A stretch of DNA of 64,000 bases. Origin: Megaleporinus macrocephalus. Taxonomy: Eukaryota > Chordata > Actinopteri > Characiformes > Anostomidae. Of the stretch, positions 34,419 to 45,294 are shown piece by piece. Position 1 is the stretch's first letter. Each line of letters starts with the position of its first letter. The DNA is taken from the NCBI GenBank assembly GCA_021613375.1, contig CM038720.1:15965962-16029961 (forward strand), written 5' to 3'. Made by a program: the position numbers and the translations under genes. The notes under the pieces are model-generated. The model did not search any database, was not told the origin of the DNA, and was given only the letters and a program-made list of their open reading frames with translations.

Positions 34419-37015
34419 TCACTGGATGGTCATGTATGGCCAGCTGAAGCTGCTCCCCGATAGCAGCATGTCCCTGATGAGTGTTTCGATGGGAGTCTTA
34501 CCTACTAGACGCACGAAGAAAAGCTGCTCGATCACAGAGGAGGACACCATTCGAAGCGCGGGGAGGCGCAGTAAGAGCTTGCCGAAGCGCGTGGGCTGGG
34601 AAGGGTATTGGCTTCTTACGTACTCCTCCAGCGCGCACTGGGACTTCTCCTGCAAGCTCTCTATGTGAGGCACGTCGGAAAGGCCACACGCGTCTGCAGA
34701 ATAACGCAATTTAGTTAAGAGGAGCACAGAAAAACTAAAAGTACATCCTCGAAAAGTTTTAGAGTGTGAATTACATTGTTTTATTTTCTGTCGTGAAAGA
34801 CTTCATCCAAGCCTTGAACCATGTTTTGTTGCTCTGTTTGTCAGGTAAGGGTAACAACACTCTTGAAAATATACTCTTGGTTATATATCCAACACTGGTT
34901 GGTTGGAGAAATATATGGCCTTTCATATGTTGTTCTAGCTTTTAACACAAAGGCCAAGAAACTTCTTAGACCTTGCTTTTATACATCTTTGAATACACCA
35001 CCTAGGCAGCGCAATAATAAAGGAAAAGAATAACATATAGTACTGACAATACATGCGGAATTGTTGACGCTTTAAGATGGAACCATGTCAATGCCTATAT
35101 AAACGCTTATCTTTTATGTGTTACCATTCATACCTATTAGATTTGGAAAAAAAAACAATGTGGTGGTTATTTGGTGGCACATTCATGCTTTCTCCATTTT
35201 TATTTCAAATACGGGTACAGTTTAAAGAAAACACGATGACGCGTTAAACAAAGCTTTACAAAACAAGTTCACATGGAGTGTACCTGATGTAAAGAGCACG
35301 ATTGCCTTGGCGCAGCTGAATTCGACCGAGTCGACGTTCAAGGCCTTGAGTTTCTCCACCTGCTCTTGGAAGAAGCGAATGTGGTCCATGAAGGCCACAA
35401 CTCGATCAGCGGCCATGGGTGAGGCGTGTAGTCCGGCGGCGGCCAGCAGAGGGGCCACGTGCAAGGGCATGGAGCACTGCGCTGCGTTCAGCACGAAGAG
35501 TTCGCTCCATGTGAGGCGCATAAGGGACACCTGGTCGGTTATCTGAAGATCGGGGAAGAATGGGATGTTCCTGGCCCATTCCACAGCGCTAAAGAGCAAA
35601 CGGGCCGCCAGCTCGCAGATGTTCTCGATGCCCGCAATGTTGCCGGCCTGTAAGCACTGGTTGTCGTACCGAGACGTGGGGTACGGCTCCGCGCGGAGCA
35701 GCAGCGAGATGAAGCCGGACAGATAGCAGTGGCCGTTCAAAGGATCGCTGCTGGTCAGTGTGTAGTGACTCGGGTTAGACTGGCTAGGAGCCACTCGTCC
35801 TCTCTGAACCGCTGACAAAAATGAGAAGCAGAGCAAATGTACACCCATCCATGCAAAACCTTTGACTGTCACTTTTATTTTACTTTTCAGCTCTAATGTC
35901 TAATGTCTAATGTCTAATATTGACTGGATGCTCCTTTAAATTGGCAAAATTACCACATGCAGTGCAGATGTGGCCAGTCTAAGAATTAATTCAACACAAA
36001 GGAAGCACTTAAGTAAAACACCTGGCTTAGCATCTACTGTTCAAGTCCAATGGCACACTGCAACTGTGAATTTAATAATGGGTATTTGGCAATGAGAATG
36101 AGGAAACACCACAACATAAATCCCTAGTGTTTGACAGCTTTCCAGATGTTAATGGAACATTGTAGATTACATTTTACAGAATGAAATAATTTAAACCCAA
36201 GCTGCGAGCTTCCTATAAGTGACACCCTCAGAAAAAAGGAACGAAACTCTCATTGGGGCGGTACCCCCTCATCACTGGGGCGGTATCCTCAATGGTACAC
36301 ATCAGTACCATTAGTTACGAAACATAACTGTACCATATAAAATATAGAAATTTTAGTAGAATTTTAAAGTTGCAGTGACTCATCACACCCGGTCTTGTCT
36401 CCAGCCTCTTTGTTTTATTGTTCTGGTTTTAAAAATGTGGGTATAAAAAGGTGCAAATATGTACGTCACCTCTAGAAAAAAATATGCAAGGTACAGTTTA
36501 ACCTGAAAACCACTGATGTACCTTTAAAGGTCCATTTATATTGTCTGTATATTGAGGGCCAATAATGTACCAGCCCCGTACCTTTTTTAACAGTGTGGAA
36601 ACTTTCCTCTGTGCACGCACTCTGACTTACCTTCTCGTCTCATTCCTACTTTGAGGCATTTTTTAAGGCGGCAGTACTGGCACTGGTTTCTGTGGTGCTG
36701 GTCCACAGGACAGCATCTGTTGGCGCGGCACGTGTAGGCTAAGCTGCGACGGACGCTTCTTTTAAAGAAGCTCTTGCAGCCCTCGCAGGTAAACTGGCCA
36801 TAGTGCTTGCCACTCGACTTGTCCCCACACACCACACATTCGATATGCTGGCTCTGGCTATTCTGCAAAGGCTGTCCCGGCGCTTTGTCATCGGCTGCTC
36901 CGCGCCTTGTGGGCTCTCCTGCGTGGAGTGTGTGAGACGTGGGCGATGCGCTCGAGCCGTCCAGAGATCCTCGTGTCAGACTCTCCTGCGGATCTCGCCA
37001 CACTCCGACCAACAT
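34419..37015 (-). CDS. nr2f1 (paralogue uncertain, possibly nr2f1b): COUP-TF type orphan nuclear receptor, NR2F1-like
   Basis: Nuclear transcription factor that would bind direct repeats of AGGTCA and usually represses. Three minus-strand exons: 36631-37015, 35284-35811 and 34419-34693, total 395 aa plus TGA. Exon joins are GAAG|GTAAGT to CAG|CG and TCAG|GTACAC to CAG|AC, in the positions known for the family (RRE-A and TSD-A). The start ATG at 37015 is fixed by an in-frame TAA five codons upstream. The N-terminus [11 protein letters not shown] resembles NR2F1. Zinc fingers span residues 60-125 with P-box CEGCK at 77-81, and the LBD follows (about 150-385). AF-2 [12 protein letters not shown] ends near residue 382. 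Odd points are NRCCPVD instead of the usual [15 protein letters not shown] instead of RRNLTYTC, and a C-terminus ending at TIQ. Confidence 0.9.
36222..36597. mobile_element. MITE in intron 1 of the NR2F1-like gene
   Basis: The left end, ACACCCTCAGAAAAAAGGAA, and the reverse complement of the right end, ACACTGTTAAAAAAGGTAC, are inverted copies. Internal GGGGCGGTACC and GATGTACCTTTAAAGG motifs fit a high-copy fish MITE family. The right end is only 33 bases from the exon 1 splice donor (36630/36631). Confidence 0.65.
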
Positions 37016-37452
37016 GGCAATGGCCTTTTATGGGATTACAAATGTCACCAGTCGATGCAACCTTTTCGCACAGGAGATCCTGGGGAGTGCAATCCGGAGT
37101 GCAACCAGAGGGGCAGTCCGTTTTTTTATCCATGCAGAGGAGTCAAATCAGGAATTCAGCGACGAGGTCCAGTTCTGCCATCGGTAATCTGATCTCCTGA
37201 GTCAGAAAAAGACCGTGGTGTTTGTGTCTTCTAGTTGTAAAGTGAGCTCTCAAAAGCTTAATTTATATCCTTAAACTGAATAGATCTGATACTAAAATGC
37301 ATCGCCGCCAGCCAGACATGACTGAGATTGGAACGAATGGAGCGTGTTGGAAGCAGAAGGAAGGGATGGACTTGAACACGCTAAACGCGCTGGAGGTGTT
37401 TCTGTATAGACGGCCACACCTTTGCTCTGTGACCAGGATCAGTGCACCGTGG

Positions 37453-37461
37453 CTATAAAAA
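37453..37461 (+). promoter_or_regulatory. TATA box pointing away from the NR2F1-like gene
   Basis: CTATAAAAA followed by a GC-rich AGACGCGGCG stretch lies about 440 bases upstream of the receptor start codon but on the plus strand. It could drive a divergent transcript, comparable in position to the antisense RNA known at mammalian NR2F1. No transcript evidence is available here. Confidence 0.35.
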
Positions 37462-37564
37462 GACGCGGCGTGGACCCCCATCAGGTCATAAGCGTCGAGT
37501 GGGAGGCTCCTGCCAGCTTCAGCGCACTTTCATTGGCTACTTTCACTCACAATCTCTCGTCTCG

Positions 37565-37570
37565 TTTATA
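37565..37570 (-). promoter_or_regulatory. Candidate TATA box for the NR2F1-like gene
   Basis: TTTATA on the plus strand gives TATAAA on the minus strand, about 550 bases upstream of the start codon, at the edge of the GC-richer promoter zone (36600-37560). The motif alone is weak evidence. Confidence 0.25.
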
Positions 37571-37598
37571 AATTATATTTTGCCTTTGCGGCTGACGT

Positions 37599-37622
37599 AT
37601 TAATGAAGTGAATTAATGAAGT
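37599..37622. promoter_or_regulatory. Duplicated homeodomain-type sites next to a CRE-like half site
   Basis: ATTAATGAAGT occurs twice (37599-37609 and 37612-37622), 13 bases apart start to start. TGACGTA (CRE half site) overlaps the first copy. The TTAAT cores suit homeodomain binding, and the position just upstream of the receptor promoter suggests a regulatory element. Confidence 0.3.
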
Positions 37623-37784
37623 ACAAACTTGACTTGAGAGGTCTCACTTTTGTGTTACGTTCTTGTATTCGGCGGGCAAGTTATGAGCATCCTTCTTGCA
37701 CAAAAGGATACTGGTTAGAGAAAGGAATCCGAGGTTCAGAGAAGTTATGATAAATGGCGGGGCTGCCACCTAGTGAATAAATAT

Positions 37785-38340
37785 AGTGTATGAATGAAAT
37801 TAATCTCAAATTAGTGAGATACCATAGCAAATAATGACTTGGCATCTCAAATTAATGTGATTGCATCTCAAGGTTTAATATCTGGAAATGATGATATAGT
37901 ATGTCATAACAATGACTTAGCATCACAAAAGATGAAATAGTTTCTCAAAATAATGGGGTTGTATTTCAAAATAATGAAGTAGTATCTCAAAATAATGAGA
38001 TTATATCTCAAGATAATGAAACAGTATCTCGAAACAAAGACATAGGACCTCAAAACAATGATATATCATCTCAAAATAACATAGCATCTCACAGTAATGA
38101 GACCTTATTTCAAAACAATGACTTAGCATTTAAAACCATATGATAGTATCTTAGTATTTCAAACTAGTGACATAGTAACTCAAAAAAACAAAATAATGAC
38201 ACAGAACATAGAATTAAAAAATAATGACATTGTATCTCAAAATAATGCAGTATTTTAAAATAATGACTTAGCATGTCAAAGTAAAGACTCAATATCTCAA
38301 AATCATAAAATAGCATCTAAAAATAATGAAATTTAACCAG
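37785..38340. repeat. Degenerate minisatellite, unit about 21-23 bp
   Basis: Roughly twenty imperfect copies of a unit like TAGTATCTCAAAATAATGA. Copies differ by several substitutions and vary in length, so the array is old. It lies about 0.8 kb upstream of the NR2F1-like start codon. Confidence 0.75.
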
Positions 38341-38344
38341 CGTC

Positions 38345-41300
38345 TTGTTTATATTTTCCTTTTTCATCTTAAATGCCTCAGCAGTTGTTGTCTCATGCTG
38401 ACATTTAGCTTCTTATTCGTTTCTTATTTGAATTAGTTTGAATGCCTGGAACTCCACAATGTAACTCCACGTCCATTTAAGGTGCCATGTTAAACCGATC
38501 TGCACATCTTAATGAAAGAATTAGATTAACACGACTTAAATACTGAAGAAAAGTTGAAGTAATTTTGATACAGTAACTCAGTTATTTTGAGATCATTCAT
38601 CAAAAGTTTTTTTAATTACCTTTATTCAAATTTTATATTCATTATTTCCATTTAAGCTGACTTCAGATGCTAATAAAAGGTTATTTTTTAAAGACAAAAT
38701 TTAATGTGCTGTATTGTTTAGCTCTCTTCTAAGTTTGTAACACATGACAGACTGTTTCCTCTATATATTAGTTTTAGCTAAACAGAATTATTTACATGAA
38801 GTAATGGTTGTCAAGCAAGAAATAGTCTTGATTTTTATTAAGAAGTATCAGGTCATCTCAGCAAACATGAAATAGGTTCAAATATTTTTTGGAAAAAACA
38901 TAGGTTGATTCAGCGTTTGCACCGATGGAGTTTTCTGTATACATAAATGTATCTGATAGATTGCATAAATGTTTACATTTAAACGTTTTGACTTCTCATG
39001 GTTTTCTTGTAACTTTTTTGACCAATTCAGACATTCAAAAAATATCTTTGAGTTGAATCAAGATAGATAGATAGATAGATAGATCTTTATTGATCCCTTT
39101 GGGAGGGTTCCCTCAGGGAAATTAAGTTATTGCAATATATTTATTCTCTTAAAACTTCTTGGCTTTACTTAATCAATGCAACCTTAAAACTAATTTAATT
39201 CTTGTTGGCTCTTGGTACCATATATTTGCATATTGAGTGTGTCTTTCCACCTTGTTTAACTTACCATCTGTGTGTTGTTATTCTCCACAGCCTAGTGCTT
39301 AATTGTTTTTTAACATTTGGTAACTCATCTAATCTTAATCAGTGCTGATTATTAAATTCCCCCTGCTGAATCTAGTTTTGTGGATGCAGTGACTTCTGCA
39401 TTCTGGGCTAAACTATATTATTTTGGCAAAATAATCCAGGGTAATATTGTTCTTGTTGATGTGTGTTATCAAGTATTGCAAAAGTACAGCATAAATTTGT
39501 TGTAATTGTAAGATAGTTTAGCCTAGCAGAGAATAAACTTCTTAGTTAATATTGAGTCAGTACAGCTATTATCTCCATCTAAAGAAAAACAGGATAGTTA
39601 AAAATAGTAACTTTACAGGAGAGACCAAAACGTTTATTTGAGTTAACTCATCAGGTTTCACAGTGAGCCACAAAATGTGAACAAGAAGCTGACAGATATT
39701 ACCAGAATTAGAAGAAGAAATCAGTGTATCAAGAGTAGTAGTAAAGTAGTAAAGTCTGAACTGAGTTAATATTATAAATACAATAAATCATTTGAAACAC
39801 TGTACGATGTACTAAAAATATGTGCATGCTCAGTAGAATAAAGTAGGATAAAAATTTGAGAACTTGAGATCCTTTTATTTAGCACAAGAACTTGCATGGA
39901 GACTGAATGTTCTCCATCAATCAATGACATAAAACTTAATGGCCCTTGTAGGTTTTCAGAAAAAGGGAAGGGGTCAACCTGCAACCTCATCTTAAACAAT
40001 AGCAGACACAACAGTTTTATCTATTAACGTTGAAATTATAAAGCGTCACCAAGTCAAAGTCATGCTGGACTTGATAGGCTGAAGTTAGCTTCTTATTTGA
40101 ACTTCACAATCACTTTAAGTAGTGCAGCAGTTACATGCACCAGTACAGGCATCTGAACATAACTACTACATGGTGTAAAAGGAAATGAAAATAAGAAGCT
40201 AACTTCAGCTTTATATAATATCTGTCCATTGCATGAGTCTCGGGTATATGCATTTTCCTAACTTATGGCATCCTTCATATTAATTTGATCATTTTATTTG
40301 TTTCTGCTACATATGGCACTAAATTTAGAGAGCTAGCTAGCTAATGAAGAAAGATGGGATAGACAGACTTGCTATCTTGCTAGTTAGCTAACGTGCTTCA
40401 TATGTTTTTTTTTTCCAAGGTTAGCAGGTAATGTGGTGTTACAGGCTGTTTAAGTCACTTCCTGCACTTCTTCTCTTGTGGCTTTAGTTTAGGATATAGG
40501 TAATATTTCACTACCTTCTTCAAACTCTTAAGATGTCAGGAGTCTGATTTATAAGTTACCTCTAAATGCAAAACTGCAGCATACATTTAAACAACTGAGC
40601 CTGCATGCCTAGTTGTAGCTGCTAGGCCATGATTGGTCAACCAGGTTCTAGTAAAGGCTGGGGGCGGCAGGGTGAGAGGCTGCCAGTGCAGTGATTGACA
40701 CACTCCTTAACCATCTACAGAGAGCTTGGTAAACGCTGAACATTTTGTTGTCCTTGCCCAAGAGCCACTGTTGGTGATTGGCAAGTTTGCCAATATTAAT
40801 GGACCAGCCCTGCTGTGATGTAATATTTGCAACATAGTTTGTCTGAGTGTTCTTGTGTTTATATGCACAGTGTAATTAATTGGTTTAGAATTAGTGGCGC
40901 AAAATGCTACTGGCCCACTCCAGCATGGATTACAGTCATTCTTGGAGTTTAATAAAACCACATTATTAGGGCAAATGACAAAATGTTTAAACAGTGCAAT
41001 TAAGTGTACACAATAAATATATATTTAAGATTTCAAAAATGATAACAGAAAAAAAATGACCTACAGCTATATGAATATATGTGTGAGAGACTTCTGCCTT
41101 CCAGGGAACTCACAAAATTGTTTCCTCAAACAAGACATTGCTTTGTTAACTTTTGCCACCTGGTGATGGATATGCTTCAAATAGCTTATATAAATGGGGA
41201 TGAGGATGGGGAAGTGAATGAGAAACCCATAAATGAAACATTCATGCAGATTCCATGTATCCACTTCAATTATCTCTCATAGTTGGCATTAACATGTAGC

Positions 41301-42100
41301 ACTGAACACATACATATGTAGTATACTGGAAGCTTAATCTGTTTCAATTGTTTCTGCTCAGACAAACTGCAAGATGATCATGTGGCCCTATATTAACTAG
41401 TTTCAGTCTGGTGCTGACATTTAATGTGACAAAGGCAGCCATCTAGCAGTGGCAAAGGCTGTCATTTTACATGAAGATGTGTGACCCATATGACAGGGGC
41501 TCTGCAAGCAAGCAGATGGCTCTCTGAGAGAAGCTACGTGGGTACATAAATATCTTAGAAAACACTACAAGAGTGTGTGGACTACTAGAGAGATACTGAG
41601 ATTTTCAAGATTTGCAAAACTAAAAACATATGAAGTAGTCAACTATACTATTATATCTACCACTTACTTTCACTTGCTGATTTTAAAAAAATGTGAATAA
41701 ATCAGTAGCACCAAATGAATAAATCACCAAATGCCTTAGGAGTGAAGAATGTAATTTTATTCTGCAGAGTTTCTCGCCAGTGGGAGAGCTACAAACACAT
41801 ATTAGATCAATCTCTAATCAATGGTAATTCCACATAATATAGATCCTCCCAAAATCCAATCCATGATTAGTTTATTGGAATCACGTTTTGATGTATATCA
41901 AAGATTTAAAAAGATTTGACAGTTCCCCTATCTCCTATCTGTTATTTATTAAGCTACTTTATTTTTGCAATTGTTATGGTTTATTCTGTTGGGATAGATT
42001 TTTACAATTAAATGTATTATGGGTATGTTTTTGTAAATGAGGAATTATAAATATAAATCGTACAGCAAGATTAAATAAAAGTTGATCGAACTGCATCTAC
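38345..42100. other. Non-coding desert with a short repeat tail
   Basis: The only clear features are (AGAT)6 at 39061-39084 followed by CTTTATTGATCCCTTTGGGA and a GGGAAATT motif up to about 39124, a tail shared by many fish LINE and SINE copies. Inverted AGCTAGCTAGC motifs lie near 40330-40390. No gene was found. Confidence 0.4.
39061..39124. repeat. (AGAT)n microsatellite plus retroelement tail
   Basis: Six AGAT units followed by TTTATTGATCCC and CAGGGAAATTAAG. The combination is typical of a fish LINE or SINE 3' tail left after extreme 5' truncation. Confidence 0.6.
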
Positions 42101-42114
42101 ATACCCGAATATCA

Positions 42115-42390
42115 TCAAACTAATTTTTGATGTCACACAAAGATTATCCAAGTAAACACAAAATACTGTATTTAAATGATGGTTTAATTTGTTGAAGGAA
42201 AAATACAGTTCAGCCCTACCTGGTCCTAAATAAAACATTAATTGCTAATTACTATGCTGCTAAGTTACCAAATTTCATTGACTATTGGGTTCAGTTTCAC
42301 TACCTACACTCAGGGATAATTACTGCCAGAACTTAAATTGAATCTGTTTGGTCATGTAAAGACTAGAAGACTAGAAGACAAAACAATTAC
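42115..42390 (+). mobile_element. 5' fragment of the Tc1-like family seen at 28645
   Basis: AAGTAAACACAAAATACTGT, AAATGATGGTTTAAT and GGATAATTACTGCCAGA match the non-coding 5' part of the same Tc1 family, part of which (AGTAAACACAAAATGCTGTT) is also seen near 28745. Transposase is absent. Approximate limits. Confidence 0.5.
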
Positions 42391-43915
42391 AACAAAAAGG
42401 GTGTGCACAGGCAAAACAAATAAAAACTATAGATTTGCAATTGATAATGTTACAATTATCTAACAAAGTGTTCTCAAGATGATGAATTGTTCTTCATTTG
42501 AGAATGTAAATAAATAATAATTATATTAATTAGTATTATATTAATATTAAACTCATTTATATACATTGTTTCCTGTTTGTGTGCCAAAGAGAGCTTTCAT
42601 TACTCTTGCTAACTGAGCTGACTATTATGTTGAGTGGGAGAGCTCAGGTTAGAGTCTGGACATCCATTAATCTTTGTAAGTTGGGAGCTATAAAACCATA
42701 AAAATGAATTGTAAACTTGCTTATCACTCTTGGCAAGACAATGACAATACATTTTAGGCTGATTTGAATTGAATGAAGGCATCATCAAAATAAACTTAAT
42801 CATGCTTTATTAGTAATTATTAGTTCCTTATTTTAGGATTCTTAGAAGTACTATTTATTTTCTCAAACATTCTCATCAAGCTACCCACAATTTTTCTCAT
42901 GAAACCATATCTAATTGATAAGGCTTTTTTACTATATGTAACATCATGAGCATCCCATGAGAGCAACACAGACATGGTTCACAATCTGTCACCAACTCCA
43001 GTTGTACATGTATACAGAGGGACAAAGCTTCATCAAAGGTCATACAACCTTCTGATTCCTGGTTCAACAGATGGACAGATTTACTTTCCCAGGCTGTCAG
43101 AGATCTCAAAGTGTGGGAACAATGTCAGCCATCTCAGTACTTCATTGTTCTTGTTCTGCCGGTCTCTCAAAACACTCTCAAAACAGCACATGAAGGAAAA
43201 CTTTGTCAACCCAACATCTAAATAAAATCATAATCATTAACTTGTTACATCTGCATGGTGGATTCATTAGGACTTAAGACAGTATAATATGGTGCCACCT
43301 TAAAATGTTGTAAGGTCTGTTATTTAATCAAAGTTTCACCTTTTAACTAAGACTATTGACCTCTGACCCTGGGAGAGCAGACTAGTTCCCACTTTGGAGG
43401 ACTGAATTCATAAAACTGCAAAGTTAATTGAATAAAAACAGGGAGATTGTTTCATCACTTCAGTCATGGTTAATGCTTATTTTTAGCCAACTCATGCACA
43501 CAAAAGAATTTGACCTCATTTGATGGACAACAATCATTAGAAAAAAAAAACCAAGATAAAAAAACATTTTTGTATCTGTCCAAATAACACAAAATCTGTT
43601 CTAGGTGCTTTTGCTTTTTTTGTAGACTAGAGTAATTTAACATTTCACTGAATGTCAATCACATATAACGACCCCCAATAAAAGCAAATGAAATGGATTA
43701 ACAACTTATGTCTTTATGTTCAATTTACCTAGTTACTGAGTACGTAAGTCAAATATTGGTTATATTGAAGGCCTTGAAAAAGTTCAGTGTTTATTTATTA
43801 AGCTGTTTACTGAATAGGGCAATGCTGCCCCCTGCTGCAATGACATAATATTGATTTCATCTCTTTTAAATATTCTGAGTTACATTTGGAATACTTTATA
43901 CATTTCCAAAAAAGG
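42391..43915. other. AT-rich non-coding stretch
   Basis: Only short frames without motifs; no repeats identified. Confidence 0.3.

Positions 43916-43919
<4 letters not shown>

Positions 43920-43999
<80 letters not shown>
43920..43999. repeat. (TA)n microsatellite
   Basis: About 40 uninterrupted TA units. Three open frames across it, reading alternating I and Y, are artefacts of the repeat. Confidence 0.98.
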
Positions 44000-44003
<4 letters not shown>

Positions 44004-44399
44004 CAGTGTTGGCTGGATGTTGCTGGTTGGTGAAACTCCAGCAGCATGGCTGGTTAGTATATATACACCAACCAGCCACTTCATATGTATATAACTTAAT
44101 TTACTTTACTTAACTGTTAAGCTTATTAGTGGAAATATAGTAACAAATAGTCTTTATTGTGCAATGCCTTATTTACTTAAGAAACATTAATTTGAGTAAT
44201 TTCTACAGACTGAGGAGTATATATTCCCAAAAAGCCTGCCACATTTTAAGCAGTTTTGTTTAGTAGTTTAGTTGTTTCATTTTTCTTAAGTTATCTTCGC
44301 ATAATGCTGTTTTTCCTGTTATAGTATTTTCTTTTCATTATTCTTACCACAATGGTGTTATGTGTTATACCTATAGCCAGTAATGCTCAGAGGCAGGAC

Positions 44400-44865
44400 A
44401 AACCATGAACCAGACCAATGACAGGGTGTTTGGTGCCCAAGGTGCATCTGGTCCAAACCGACAGAAGGGCTACTGAGGAACAAGACAAGGACATTTTTAA
44501 TTGTGTCACAACACACTACTGTGTATGAGACAGTGTATCAGAACTGGAGCAATGTAAACAGGTTAACTGGTTTGATGAAATTCATTTTGTTTTACATAAC
44601 ATGGACAGCAAGGTATGTGTGCATCATTTACGTGGTCATATGATACACTTCACTGCATGAAGAAGTTAAGCTAGTGGAAAAAGTGTGATACACTGTGTAA
44701 TGTTCTGCTAAAAACTGCTAGGTCATTCATGGGGATGACAATTAAATATGTGCCATCCACATAAGACCAGGTACTAGATTCAGTTACCCCTCTTAATGAC
44801 AATCATATTCCCTGAGGGTAAAGGCATTTTTAAGCAGGACATATGTGTGCCACACTGCACACATA
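44400..44865 (+). mobile_element. Degenerate Tc1-like transposon fragment, second family
   Basis: GAAATTCATTTTGTTTTACA, TACGTGGTCATATGATACAC and GTGTAATGTTCTGCTAAAAA follow the order of a fish Tc1 transposase gene in which DE-H-F-L-H is followed by a VMLW..MFCW region. The frame is destroyed. Unlike 28645, the catalytic centre region is represented. Confidence 0.5.
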
Positions 44866-44926
44866 TGATTTAGGAATATGATTTTAACATGATGCTCAAA
44901 CTGACAGTCAGGCCCATAAGCCTCTG

Positions 44927-45007
44927 TACACTGTAAAAAGGGTTTTGTTGGTAAAAAAAACTGCTAATTAAAACTGGTTACCTCCAACAAAGCATTTTTA
45001 TGGTGTA
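44927..45007. mobile_element. 81-bp foldback MITE
   Basis: The left arm, TACACTGTAAAAAGGGTTTT plus GTTGG, and the reverse complement of the right arm, TACACCATAAAAATGCTTTG plus TTGG, pair over about 24 bases with a 30-base loop. This is a minimal palindromic element. Confidence 0.55.
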
Positions 45008-45089
45008 CACCATCACAATAGAATAGTAGTGACTAATTAAAATATGTATAAATACAATGACTATTTTAGGGCAAAATTACATACATACC

Positions 45090-45290
45090 CTTTACAGAGA
45101 ACACACTTTATTCCAAACCACATAAAAAAAATTCAGAACTTAAAATGCAAACAAAAAAGCAATGATTTATAAATCAACACTTTATCTTATACTTTTTTGT
45201 ATTATTGTATACAAACATTAATTCTGAAATAGACTGCAACATGTTCCAAAAAAGGTTAGGACAGAGGAAGTTTAGGAGTAGAAACAATGT
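45090..45290 (+). mobile_element. Tc1/mariner-type transposon fragment, 5' part
   Basis: AAAGCAATGATTTATAAATC and TGCAACATGTTCCAAAAAAG then GTTAGGACAG correspond to the 5' non-coding region of the family whose 3' end is present at 57157 (GGAATTGGGGTTG). A middle part of the same family lies at 47165-47345, on the other side of a LINE. Confidence 0.5.
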
Positions 45291-45294
45291 GATG

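Noticed and set aside
35307..35653. Plus-strand open frames over nuclear-receptor exon 2
   Set aside because: Antisense shadows of a conserved minus-strand exon with no homology of their own.
36803..37200. Several plus-strand frames up to 129 codons over nuclear-receptor exon 1 and its 5' flank
   Set aside because: They arise from GC-rich coding sequence read on the wrong strand.
37785..38340. Regular repeats considered as a CRISPR array
   Set aside because: Units are degenerate, have no unique spacers, and the host is a vertebrate, so this is a minisatellite.
43807..44113. Open frames on both strands with long alternating Ile/Tyr runs
   Set aside because: They only translate the (TA)n microsatellite.
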